64,000 nt of DNA from Halocafeteria seosinensis (Eukaryota; Sar; Bigyra; Bicosoecida), in the NCBI GenBank assembly GCA_001687465.1, contig LVLI01000415.1:1-64000 (forward strand). Direction: 5' to 3'. Both the position numbers and the translations under genes were made by a program. Below the pieces are notes generated by a model. That model searched no databases, was not told the origin of the DNA, and was given only the letters and a program-made list of their open reading frames with translations. Of the stretch, positions 33,480-46,500 are shown one piece after another (the stretch's first letter is position 1; each line of letters starts with the position of its first letter).

Positions 33480-36400
33480 ATGCAGCAGGGGAGTTCCGCC
33501 GCATCTGGTAACCCCGGCTCTGCAAGGCCCCATACGGACAAGACCCCTCTATTAAACACCGCATCGCCTGTGTATGATGACGAAACCACCGCTCTGAACG
33601 GGAAAGGCTCCGTTCAGCAAAAATATGGAGCAACAGAGCCTCAGCAACCTAGTGTTCCGCCTGGATTGGAACGGGGATACGAGGCCCTTTTGGATGAGTT
33701 TAAGGAGTCTATGCCACCTCTACCTTCGGTTCCTATCACGTTTGAGAACCTCTCCTACAATCTCTATCTCCCAAAGAACCACCATGAGATTCCCAATGTG
33801 GCGAAAGCCTGGTTGAACACCTTGCAATGGCTTTGGCCTCCCCATCTCTACAGGACATTCATGTCGAAATACAAGCATCGTGCCGATATGGACGAATTGC
33901 CCGTGATCCAAAATGTCTCCGGGGAGCTAACCCCCGGGAGAATGCAGCTCATGCTAGCCCCACCAGGTAAAAACTTACCCAAATTGCTAGTACGTACAGT
34001 GTAAGGCAGGAATTGACATCGTACTTCCTCCATATGCAGGCCATGGCAAGACGTCCTTTATGTGCGCCTTGGCGGATCGATTGTCTGGAGGTCATTTCTC
34101 TGGAAAGGTAAGTATCTACTGGAAATGTACAACATAGCTCGAATAGAACTCTCGTGAGTGCGTGGAGTAACCACTTTTCTGCAGGTGAGGTACGCGGGTC
34201 TCACCAAGGAGGAGTTAAGCGCGAGTGTCCAGAAACTTGTTTCATACATTGATCAAGTAGATGTACATATGCCCCAGTTGACAGTGAGAGAGACACTTCA
34301 ATTCGCAAAGGATTGTCTCATTGCCGTACGTAGTCGTTTTACTTACCCGGCTCAGCGTAGGTTGGCAAGAAATGAACTAGCCAATCGGTACGCTTCAATG
34401 CTGCAGGATTCTGATTTGCTAGAGGACCCGCGAGCGAGGCAGCTACTCGACTGGCGAGTCGAGCACATGATATCTATTTTGGGACTTCAAGAATGTGCTG
34501 ATACACCCGTCGGCGACAGTCTCGTGCGAGGTGTTTCAGGTGGCCAGAAAAAAAGAGTTACGATTGGACAAATGCTCCTATCCAATGCACGAGTTTTTTT
34601 ACTAGATGAGGTATAGCAACTCTAATGCTGGTGCTCTTGCCAGTTGCCTTGCTTTTGTAACGGTTTGTTTGAATAATTCTTGAACGTACAGGTATCCACT
34701 GGCCTTGATTCAGCAGTGACATTGGACATCATGCGATACGTTAGGTCTTGGTGCAAGAAGCTAAATGGCACTGTCCTAGCGACACTCCTCCAACCACCGA
34801 GAGATGTACGCGCAAACCCGTGAAATCAGACAAGAGAATTTGTCTCTTACGTGAGTCTGTAACTTTTCTATCCTTGAATCAGGTATACGCCCTATTTGAT
34901 GACCTGCTGCTGCTTCAAGAAGGCCGAGTGATATATCACGGCCCCAAAGAAGAGGTGTTCGATTTCCTCACATACATTGGAGTTACTGGGCCCGGAGAGA
35001 TGGGTACGTCATTAAGGTAGCCAGCCTGGTTGGTGAAATCAGGTATTATGTATTATCCGTGGACATCTGTACAGATCCTGCTGATTTTCTGGTGGAATTC
35101 CTTGCTCATCCAAAAAAAATGTGGCGGCAGAGTCAAACGAACAAGAACAAAAGCTCGAAACTGAAAGAACCTGATCTTAGTAGCGAAAATCTTGCAGATT
35201 GCTGGGCAACGTATAAACGGAAGTACTTGTCTAACGGCGATAGCAGGGAGTTATGTGCAGGCTTGGGCGACTCGCTGAGCCATCCATTTAATGCTGTGCA
35301 ATATCGAGGTAGCGACTCTAGCATGCGGCAACTAAACTTGAATATCAGAAGACAGGCGAAGTTAGTCTTGCGAAACTTAAGGGTACGTTGCTTTCCCTGT
35401 GTGGTGTGTCTTGAGGCCGACCGTGATTGTGAGTTTCGATGCTGTCGATCCAGTTTATTGGATCCCGACTACTGCAAGCAGCATTCATTGGGGTCGTCTT
35501 GGGAAGTCTGTTCTGGTCCTTGACCATGCAAGACTTTCAACTTAAGATCGGGCTCCTCATGTTTGCTGCTATATTCCTGTCTTTCGGTAACATGGTAAGT
35601 GCGCAGCTGAGTTACAGTGCTTTGAGTGTTGAATTCGATCGAATCATTTCATATGCAGTCCGAAGTTCCAATCGCCATATCCAATCGTCGAGTTGTGCAG
35701 CAACAAGAAAAAGCAGATTTTTATCCAATGTCAGTTTATAGCGCTGCGGTTATGGTCGTGCACCTACCCTTAGCAATGGCGGAAACCCTCACTGTGTCTA
35801 GCCTGATCTATTGGATGACTGGTCTTGCTAGTGATGCTGGGAGATTCTTGTTTTTCTACCTGGGTACACTCATCATGAACCTGGCGATGGGATCTCTATT
35901 CAGGGCTGTGGCATATGCCTCGCCCAAGATGGAAGTCGCTCAAAGCATAACGGGTCCAATCACAGGCGGTAAGAGGACATGGTTTTTGAACTGGACCACA
36001 CGCTCTCTATATTGACTATTCGATGCTGCAGTGATGTTACTGTTTGGGGGATTCTTGATCACGAGGTAGGAACAAATACGTGATATCTAAACCGTTCACC
36101 TACTTACATGTGCCACTTTATCGCTTGCAGAAAGAACATTCCAATAGGCTTGCGTTTCTTATACTGGCTGAGTCCGTTTTCTTGGGTTACAAGGTCCCTC
36201 ATGCAAAATGAGTTCTATTCCGACACATACCCGGCAGCTGTAGGGCATAAAGCGTTGGAAGAGTACCAAGTACCTACGGAGCATTTGTATGTTGATGAGC
36301 CGATTCTATATATAACAGGCTGGTTATCTTAAATGCCTAATATGCATGTTGCTGCAGTTATAAATGGCTCGGTATGGGTGTGCTAGTGGTTTATTTTGCG

Positions 36401-38683
36401 CTGGCATTACTATGCATGGTCATGATCCTGAAGTATCGCCGTATTCCTGTAAATGTAGGCTCCACTCGTAAGGATATTGCCGACAACGATGGTGGAACCA
36501 CTGCGTTTGTTGAAAATGGCGTCTCAATCTCAAGTAGCATGAGCTTCGATCGAATCACTCTTACTTTTAGAGATATTGAGTACGAGGTAAAAGTTGGAAG
36601 GAACCAATGGAAGCGTTTACTGAGAGGCGTTTCAGGAATTGCACGTCCGGGAGTTATCACGGCTCTAATGGGGGCCTCCGGTGCAGGAAAGACTACTTTA
36701 ATGGACACAATTGCTCAGAGAAAATCCTTCGGAATTGTTAGAGGGGAAGTCCGGCTTAATGGATATCCAAAGGAACGTGATTCGTTTTCCCGTCTCGTCG
36801 GCTACGTAGAGCAAGAAGATGCACATATGCCATATTCTACCGTCTTTGAATCAGTGGAATTCGCTGCGGAACTAAGGCTTCCCGCAGATGTTACTAGCGA
36901 GAAGAGGACGGAATTTGTTAAAGAGGTAATATGGCTACTCGAACTTGATAGTTTACAACATCGGTTGGTAGGGGACCCAGGAGCAGATGACGGGGGACTC
37001 TCTCCCGGTGAACGAAAGCGCTTAACTATTGCGGTAGAACTGGTGGCAAATCCTCCAATATTATTTTTGGACGAACCTACATCAGGTTTGGATTCTCGGG
37101 AAGCGCTGACTGTTATGCGCGTAATCAGGAAAGTAACAATGACCGGGCGTACTGTAATTTGTACCGTGCATCAACCTTCAGCCGAGATATTCGGCATGTT
37201 TGATACAATGCTGCTTTTAAAAGCCGGGGGGTATCCAGTTTATTTCGGCCCCATAGGAGAAGATGGCAAGCACCTACGTGAGTTCTTGGAAAGCGCCGGT
37301 GCACCAAGGTGCCCTGAAAATGCAAACCCTGCGGACTGGATGCTGGATGTTCTTGGAGTCGGAACAGACTTTGGTCAACAAGTGGGCGACATCGAAGACA
37401 AAGCTAGCGAAATTGATTTCGCTGCTGCTTACGATCGTTCGAAGCTGAAGGACAAAAATGAGAAACAGATAGAAGAATACTCAAAGCCGATTCCCGGAGA
37501 AGTACCGCCAGTTTTCCGCAGTGTTTATGCCCGCTCATACTGGGACCAGCTCAAGCTTGTAATGTATCGCACGCACCTTACATACTGGAGGAACTCTCCT
37601 TACAACTGGACGAGGAATTTTATTCTCATTTGCATGAGCTTCTTGTTTGGCTTGCTTTTCCTGAACATAGTGGACGATGCGCACGATCCCGCGGGAGTGC
37701 TGTCGATGATTTCTCTTATGTTGACGACTTCAGCATTTTCCGGTGTAGTTTGCTATGGTGTCGTGCTTCCTGTCATGTTAAAAGAGAGGGGTAAGTGGCG
37801 ATATATGGTCTACTCGTTACATCGGTCTTCAAATGGGTCTTCACGGAAACTGCAGCTATATACTACAGGGAAATCTCTAGCAACATGTACTCTTCCTTCG
37901 TTTACTCGTTCTGCCAAGGACTGATCGAAATCCCCTATGTCCTGGTCTTGACCGTTTCCTTCGCCAGCGTCTATTACTTTATGGTATGTGTACTAGACAT
38001 AAGAGTGTGTATTGGAATGCGGTTTCTATTCGGTTTATTGTCAACTCCAGGCTGGTTTCAAGTCCGACCCAGGAGTATATTTCCATTACATGCTAATTCA
38101 GTACCTAATATGCCAGCTTATGACTTATTTGGGCATGTTTTTTGCCGCTCTTTTCCCTGATGTTGAAACTGCTCAAGTATATGGATCGGTTGTCGTCACA
38201 CTGTTTTTCTTATTCGGCCAGGTGTTTATACCACTGTGAGTATAGTATCTACCACTGACCTCATGTTGAAACCGGTTGATGATAGTATCCCTGGTTTGCA
38301 CTGCAGACCGAAAATCCCACACTACTGGAAATGGATGAATGCGATTGATCCAATTGCATATGCAACCCGCGCAATGGCCGCTTTGCAGTTCTATTGTGAA
38401 GGCGTTGACTGTCCCACCGTCCACATGCTAGTTCCATCGGTGACGACTCCGCAATACAAAATGGTTCCGCAATACGAGTAAGCAACTCTAACCTATTGCA
38501 TGTTTTCCCACCTGAAGTTGACCAGTTTCCCCATTCTTTTGGAGTCACAGGTATGCAAAAGACACTTTCGGGTTCTCCTACAGCCAACGATGGCAATACA
38601 CGGGATATCTGTTTGCCTTCCTTGTATTGTTTCGTGTAGGTGGAGTTCTAGCTCTGCGCTTCATCAATTACATGAAAAAATAA
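33480..38683 (+). CDS. Full-size ABCG/PDR-type ABC transporter
   Basis: About fifteen exons encode a transporter of roughly 1,300 residues in the reversed order NBD-TMD-NBD-TMD. NBD1 has Walker A LAPPGHGKTS, signature VSGGQKKRVT and Walker B VFLLDE followed by VSTGLDS. NBD2 has Walker A GASGAGKTT, signature LSPGERKRLT and FLDEPTSGLDS. Both signatures are slightly off LSGGQ. NBD1 also departs at DEVST, the kind of asymmetry seen in PDR pumps. The first TMD runs from FIGSRLLQAAF, the second from MYRTHLTYWRNSP to FRVGGVLALRFINYM. First exons include 33480-33966, 34040-34107, 34185-34610, 34692-34805 and 34883 onward. The protein should sit in the plasma membrane and export lipids or drugs; the substrate cannot be told. 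Some internal exon borders are approximate. Confidence 0.93.
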
Positions 38684-39043
38684 TGCGGAACAATAGGTTC
38701 CGCGAGAACAAATGATACACTCTATTTTTTTCCATTCCTCATTGTCAGACAGAAGTGTCATTCATTTTGTGACTCCTCTTAAAAACGCCCTCTGTGAAAC
38801 TCCACGGAGTTGACGGTTTTCGGAGATGGCACGAGGGAACTTCGGGGAAGCCAGCTTCAAGTTGTGCCCCCGTTGTTTACGCGCGGTAAAAACGCACAGT
38901 GAGGGTAGACACCTAATGAAACAGTCATTGTTACAGTTGTGCGCTCTTTAGATGTTGGCTGAATTACGTTCTCCATGACTTAGTTGACAGACCGAGGTTT
39001 CTGGTGTTACTGTTTCTTAATATAGAGTCAGCAGCCCTTCAAT
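38684..39043. other. Intergenic spacer before the M8 cluster
   Basis: A 360-base spacer between two plus-strand genes. No coding signal or named motif is visible; the promoter of the first M8 protease is expected here. Confidence 0.5.
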
Positions 39044-42000
39044 ATGAAGGCCACAGTAGTTGCTACGCTAATGGGTTCCCTTATGGTCGCACTCGCAGCT
39101 GGCACAGGTGATATGGGAACACGAAAAACCAAGCAGCACTATCGCAGGACGATGATGGAAAAAGCAGCATCCGAAGGAAAGCAACAAAATGAACACTGGT
39201 GTGGCCTAAGCCATCCGGAGATTGCCGACGAACTGGCCAAGACGCCGGAAGTTGTTAAGAACCAGGTTTATTCCAAGCAAAGAGGACGAGAATTGTCGAC
39301 TTTTGTGCCGATTGATGTAGCCCACAAGAACGGTGACACTGCACCGATTCGGATGAACGTAACATATGAAGCTTTGCAGGGACAGGACCCCATGCAATGC
39401 ATGACGGGTGAGTGTTTCCCGGAGAAACTGATGGCTACGTTGTTGAAGACTTTGAATTTCCCTTGCTTGTCACTTCAGTGGGCCAAGTAGTACGTCTGGA
39501 TGACCCAGACACTGGTCCTGAGTACACGTGCGAGTTAGAGGATATCATCGATCCGAGTCTAGACGACAAAGAAGACCCTACCGCGGATGAATTAAACACG
39601 CAACTGCGTTTTGATGTCATACGTAGACGAACAGAATGGGTACGTCAACCCGCATAGTCCATTCTGACAGTGTCATTGCGATGTTTGGGTTAGGGGAATG
39701 CAGGCTATGCGCTTTTGGAAGCAAGCAATTAGCCTCAAACCGGTTCAAGGCTCTATTGAAATTGATGAGCACATTGTGTAAGTCCCTTTGACCTTATGTT
39801 CCCGTTCCTTGTGCACACCAGTCACTCTGCTGATTTACTCAGTGATGCACACAAACTGAACACAACGAGATATGAAGAAACGGATCTGGTTATCATAATC
39901 GTAGCCCGTCCAGCGAAACAGTCAATAGCAGGTTAGCCTAACCAATTCTATATCGCTGTGGCAGGATAGCAAGAAACCGTCCACTACCGGGTATTGCAGG
40001 TACTGCCACTTGCTTACAGAGGGACCAGTTCAACCGATGTACAGTCGGACGTTTTCGATGGGTAAGTTTTATGCGATCATGCGTCACAGTCTTTCCCCTA
40101 ACAAGGTAGGAACTCCGCCTCATCAGGTTCCTTCCTTCCTTGATGTACCGAAGAGGAACACAGACTCGGTAATCGCTGCCGGGAGACACATTGCTGCTCA
40201 TGAAATTGGACATGTACGTATTCTGAGCTCAAAGATAGAGAACCATAAGTTTATGATATCCAGGGTACTTTACCCTCTGTGCAGCTTCTGGGGGCTATAA
40301 TCCCGGTGCAAAATTCTGGGAAAACAATGCACCTCGATGAGCAAGGAAATCTCCGGGAAAAAGAGAATATTACCATAACCGAACTGGACTCTGAAACGAA
40401 AGGCAATTTCAGAGGGTATCCCAAAGAAGTCCTTAAAATCGTGACTCCAGGCGTCGTTAAAATGGCTAGGGAACAGTTCGATTGCGATGAAATTGATGGA
40501 CTTCCTCTCGAGGATTTTTCTCTGGGAGTTGGAGCACACTGGGAAGCACGGTTGCTGGGTTCAGAATTCCTGAGCTATGGTTCCTCCACGGGAGAAGTTT
40601 ATGTATCCGATTTGACGCTAGCGTATTTGGAGGACACGAGTATGTCAGCCGTCGCTGATAGTTATATTTTTTGACCAAGCAATTGCTTTTCCTCTTGCGC
40701 AGAACAATACATTGCGAACTATTCTGTTGGCGGACCTTTAGTCGAGAGCACCGTTGACGACTTCAAAAACGCGGATCCAGACGACCTGGACACAAGTGTA
40801 AGTTTGTTAGACTTTGTTCTCTACCATAGCGACCCCTGAAGCTGAATTGGAAGACGCAGAGGAGTGCTGAATTCGATCCACCTCCGCAACTCTCCCCGGG
40901 GTATATTCGATGGGGGAGGTGGGAAGGATGCATCTTTGTTCGCGCAAACGCAAGATACTGGCCCAGTAGATACCTTTGCACAAAGAATGCCGAACACGCT
41001 TGCTCAGCTGACAATCGAATGTCCGCTGTCTGTGACATCCGGCAGTGGGATGAAACCGACATAAATAACGAGCTGGGCTCTAATTTCCTTCCAAGTTATT
41101 TTCAGTATTTTGACAAAAGCAATGGGAGCAAGGCTATTGAAGGAAGCGTAGAAGTCTCGAGGGTGGGCGGGTTTAGCATGAGTCTCGATTTCGTTCCAGT
41201 AAGTTTATATTTCAAATAGGAATTGTATCTATTAGCCAACTGTCTCTACTTCAATATGCTCTCAGGCCCCTGTTGGCTTTCGCAACTGTCGACACTCTGC
41301 TTTCGCTTCGACAGACGCCAACGAGAGAGAAGGAGCGGAGAGTGTGAATGTCGGCAATACTGATCAAATGGACCTATTTGGTACGTGACTGCATTCCTTT
41401 CAGGTGTCCAATCGAAGCGTTTATTGGTACTTGCAATATCTTGACAGGAGGCCAAGCAAACTGCCCCGAATGCCGTTGCATGCTATCCACGCTAGTAGAG
41501 TTGAACAAAATCGGACAATCCACACCCACATTCGGATTGTGCTATCGCACAAACTGTTATCGGGAAAACTATTTACAAGTCGGAGTTAAAGGAGCAATTA
41601 GTGGTGAAGTTAATTGGTGAGTTGGCTGACAAATGCGTCGAACTTTAAAAATTGAAAAAAAAAGACGAAGAAAACTTGGGGTACAGGTTTCGATGTACAA
41701 GAACTGGTGGAAAAATGTTTATTCCGGGATATTTTGGGACGTTACGCTGTCCAGAATCGAGAGAGTTTTGTCAGTATGAAACTATTACTGGAGTTAAGTT
41801 CCTCGAAAGCAACCGTTTCATTGAACTGATCTTATGGGCGATTGTCGGGTTCCTAACTATTCTACCGCTCATTCTAGCTTGCATCCCGTGCATTCATGGG
41901 CCTCTCGTACGTTGTTGTAAGAGAAAGTGCGGGGTGAATAACTTCTCCAAGTACGATGCGGCCGGGAATCAAGTCCCTTCGATTCACGAAATACCAAGCA

Positions 42001-43166
42001 AATTACATCAAAGGGTGGTTTGGGCGAACAGTGTCTTCTTTTTGCTGCTATCTGTGGGCATACTTGGTTTCTCGTCCTGGTGGATGGACCAGGGGAAGCT
42101 CAATGCCCATGCTATGATGCCAATCATGTTAGCCTGCGTCTGGGGTATTATTATTTCCTCACTTGGGATGATGAGCGCTAAGGAAACTAACCCAACGAGG
42201 TCTTGCGTGATTCTGATATACTTTTTCCTTGAGTTCTTTGTGACACTCTTGTCTCTTTGGGCTGCCATTTCATTATTGGTATCTGACGACCTATCGATGC
42301 TAGTGGAACGAAATTGGGACCTTATCTGCGATACATTTGAGGACCGTTGTACACCAACTGCTAACGAGGAAGTCCAAGAACAGGAGAGGGAAGAATTTAC
42401 CGAATACGCAGAGCAGCAAATGGAGATAATTGGAGGCTTGGCTTTACTTTTAGTCTTGTTTAATGTCTTGAGTCTATTCTCAACTAGCAGGTTGATAGGA
42501 GGCAAGACACTAACCTCAACGGCGTTGACAGTTATCAATAACATAGGGTTGGTATTATCCCTGGTTTTGATTGCCGCGGGAACATATTTGACTGTGGTTA
42601 CGGAGTTGAGGGCGGACATTGGCTATGTGTCCGGCTTGTTCCTAGCTGCTTCAGGCTTTATGATACTTAACTCCCCCCTGGGGCTATACGCTTCTCACAA
42701 GAAGCGAATAGGATTGCTGCGCTTACACATTGTGATCACGATTGCATATATCATCTTGCTTTTTTGTGCTACTGGATTTATCCTAGCTGCTGAAGATGAG
42801 GTGGGAAAACAAATTGATGGATTCAACGACGACCGGTTGGCAGAAATTGCGGACGCTATGGAGCTATCAATGTCCGAAGAAGAGATGAAAGCTCTAATCA
42901 AAGAGAACATTAAGCGAGTTGGCATCGCTGCTGCAGTCCTTTCGATCCTGCAGATTGTTCTGGTGATATCAACTTTTATGTATATTCACTACACTAGGGT
43001 AAGTTGCGAGACCACCGTTCCTCGTTCTCAAATACATGTACTTGAGCCCAAAAGTGTTTCGATACAGGTGCAACATGACCGATGGCTGGAAGAAGAGCAA
43101 AAGAAACGCAAAGAGAAAAAGAGCACTTCGCTTGTTCCCGATTATGATCGCGAAATAGAACTTTAG
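39044..43166 (+). CDS. Leishmanolysin-like (M8) protease with polytopic C-terminus, copy 1
   Basis: About eleven exons, the largest being 41687-43003. A signal peptide (VVATLMGSLMVALAAG) leads into an M8 protease: zinc motif HEIGH followed by LLGA, a cysteine-rich core, the third zinc ligand in GAHWEARLLGSEF, and the C-terminal Cys pattern CYRTNCYRENYLQV...CTRTGG...IPGYFGTLRCP. In the Met-turn position this copy reads SEFLSYGS, Leu where active M8 enzymes have Met. Leishmanolysins normally end in a GPI or single anchor. This one continues for about 450 residues with nine predicted membrane segments. After the first, they form two groups of three segments, a polar loop and one more segment, as in tetraspanins. 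The tail is short and basic. The catalytic HExxH is intact, so zinc binding is likely, but activity is less sure than for copy 2. Confidence 0.88.
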
Positions 43167-43597
43167 AGAATTCTCGTCAAGAATTTATTGAACCATGTAT
43201 TTGATAGATCTTCCGTATTGTTTCAATACACTTTGGCAGGCTCGCCTACCTATATTTATGCTGCTGTAAACACTGGAACGGTGGGTATTGTGGTAGAAAT
43301 ACAAGGTTGTGCGATAGTACATGTAGATGGCGGAAAATATTTCGGTTCGTAGTCACTTATCGACGACTAAGTTATCGTCAAGTTGTCAACCTGTTATCGA
43401 AGTTGTCTTCAACTTCAACGGTTTGTGTGCCCGGTTGCTTTCAAGCCGTTAGCAAGTAACACAGCAGTTATATTGGCGTGAATAGTAGGATTGCATCCCA
43501 GACATATACAGACAACGTCAGACGTGTATTTAATAAAAAGTTGTATGTGCTTGTGAGAGGTGATACCGAGCAATTGGGTATCGTTCGCGCAGAAGCA
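43167..43597. other. Spacer between tandem M8 genes
   Basis: A 430-base spacer between two paralogous genes in the same orientation. The frame of the second gene is open upstream of its ATG, but the signal peptide argues for the start at 43598. No other gene is present. Confidence 0.5.
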
Positions 43598-46500
43598 ATG
43601 AAGTTTTCACTAACTTGCATGGCCCTTTGTGGCCTTCTAGTCAGTGTTGCAGCCACCAAAAGCAAGGGTACGAGAAAATGGAAGCAGCATGACCGAGCAA
43701 GGGCGATGGAAGAAGCTAGTAAGGAAGCAACGAAACACAGCGAGCAATGGTGTGGACTAAGTCATCCCGAGCTTGCCGAAGCTATAGCCAAAAAGCCTGC
43801 CGTTCAAAGGCCCCAGCAATACTCCACAGCTAGGGGACGGGAGCTTGACGACTTTGTGCCGATTCAGGAGGCTCATGAAAGTGGGGAAACTGCCCCGATC
43901 CGAATAAATGTTACCTACGAAGCGCTTCATGGACAGGACCCCTTGCAGTGCATGGAAGGTGAGAAATGCTTCAGAAACCGACGTCAGATTGAAGCTGTAA
44001 CGTGCATACCAAATTCACTTTGCCTTGCAGTCGGGCAAGTAGTCCGTCTCGAAAGTGACAGTGGCCCCGAGCATACGTGTACTCTCGAAGATGTCGTCAA
44101 CCCCTCCCTGGATGACAAGAGTGATCCTACTGATGATGAATTACTCATCCAATTGCGGTATGATGTTGTTCAAAGAAGAACCGATTGGGTAAGTATTTGG
44201 TGCTGTTTAATTCTGTAAATGCTGCAATATTGGCGTCATGTTGTCTTCGGTATCATCAGGCTGCTCTATTTTGGAAGGACACGATGCACATTAAGCCACT
44301 ACAGGATACACTGGAAATTGACAGCGACGTGGTGTAAGACCAACAGTCGTAACAAAGACTTACAATCTTACTTTAGTAACTGTGCGGAGTGGTTTGAACG
44401 AACACAGGGAAGAATATGGACTCAATACATCTGCTTATACCAACACCGACCTAGTGGTCATAGTTGTGGCACGTCCGGCTGCGCAATCTATTGCAGGTAC
44501 AGATTGTTCATACATTGGATACCATAACGTGAGACTCACTAGTGTTTCGTGAATGTTGCTTCAGGCACTGCAACGTGCAAACAAAGAGACCAGTTTAATC
44601 GCTGTACCGTGGGAGAATTTCGTTGGGTACGTCGCATCACAACTCTTTTAAGAACCCAGCCTAAATCAAATTGTGCGATGGCGAACACTCAGGTACCTGC
44701 ATTCCTTAATGTCCCCGAGAGAAACACAGATCCGGCGATTGCTGCTGCGCGCCACATTGCCGCGCATGAAATTGCTCATGTAAGCTTTATCTAAGTGTCT
44801 TCGCCAGTAACAGAAGTAAACAGCCTAATACGCTGTTTTCGCAGCTTTTAGGAGCGGTCATACCAAACTCGGCAATGCACTTGGACGACGATGGGAACGT
44901 CCTTGATAAGGATGATATTACTATCACCGAGCTAGACTCGGATCCCCCGGGAGATCTCCGGGGATACCCAAAAGAGGTGGTGAAAGTCACGACGCCTCGT
45001 GTTGTTGAGACAGCTAGAAAGCAGTTTGGTTGCGATGAAATCAACGGACTGCCTTTGGAAGATTTTTCGTTGGGGGTCGGAGCTCACTGGGAAGCACGTT
45101 TGCTTGGTTCCGAATTTATGAGTTACGGTTCGTCAACAGGAGAAGTGTACATATCCGACTTGACGTTAGCCTATTTGGAAGATACAAGTAAGAGCAACGA
45201 CAAAGCTGAGTCGGTTTGGTGTCCCTTACCCTTTACTCCCCGCAGATCAATATATTGCGAATTACTCAATGGGAGGACCACTGGTTCAGGGATCTATCGA
45301 TGACTTCAGCGATGCAGACCCTGATGACCTTGATACAAGCGTAAGAAAACTTTAGTGGATTTTCCCACTGCACGAGTCGGACTGCACCTTCTTGTATGGA
45401 CGTTTGTCACAGGATAGTGTAGATTATGTTCCACCGCCGCCACTCTCCCCTGGATACATTCGGTGGGGCAGATGGGAGGGATGCATGTTCGTTCGCGCGA
45501 ATGCAAGATACTGGCCTAGCAGGTATATTTGCAAGAAAAACGGTGAACACGCTTGTTCGCCTGACAATAGAATGTCTGCCATTTGCGATGTTCGGGAGTG
45601 GAGTGAGACTGACATAGACAATGAATTCGACTCAAGTGTGCTTCCGGAGTATTTTCAGTACTTCGACTCTGGAAACGGCAGCGAAGCTGTTGAGGGAAGC
45701 GTAATTGTTGAGAGGCTCGGTGGCTTTAGTATAAGTGTGGACTTTGTTCCGGTACGTTTCAAGAATGGTGTTTCTTGCTGTGCAGAAATACCCTTGTCTT
45801 GTTCAAAACAGGCTCCCGTGGGTTTTCGTAACTGTCGTCACTCCGGCTTTGCATCCACGAGTGCTAATGAACGAGAGGGTGCAGAAGAGGTTAACCTGGG
45901 AAATACGGATCAGATGGATTTGTTTGGTATGTATTGTCACAGTGGCCAATGATACAGGCCTGAAGTGAATTGAGGTTTGCACGCGTCGACAGGTGGTCAA
46001 GCACATTGTCCGGAATGTCGGTGCTTACGGTCCACGCTTGTTGAGTTGTCCAAGCTCGGAACAATAACCCCTACATTTGGGCTCTGTTACCGCACGAACT
46101 GCTATCGTGAAAACTATTTGCAGGTCGGCGTGAAGGGTGCAATCAGTGGAGACGTAAATTGGTAAGGAGCACACAACAAAATCACGCTAGCGGCAATACC
46201 CATAATCGTAGTGACCTGGCTGTGCAGGTTCCAATGCGATCGTAATGGTGGAAAGCTATATATTCCCGGCTATTTTGGATCCCTGAGATGTCCAAACTCT
46301 AGAGAATTCTGCAAATACGAAACAATTACAGGCGTCAAATTTCTAGAGAGTAATCGTTTCTTCGAGCTTATTCTGTGGGCCATTGTTGGAGGACTGACAG
46401 CTCTACCTCTATTGTTACTATGTTTTCCATGTATTCATGGCCCCCTTGTAAAGTTCTGTAAGCGGAAATGCGGAGTGAACAACTTCTCCAAGTATGATTC

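Noticed and set aside
42008..42619. Minus-strand frame of 203 codons inside M8 copy 1
   Set aside because: Antisense shadow of the membrane-segment exon; the plus frame is conserved in the paralogous copy.
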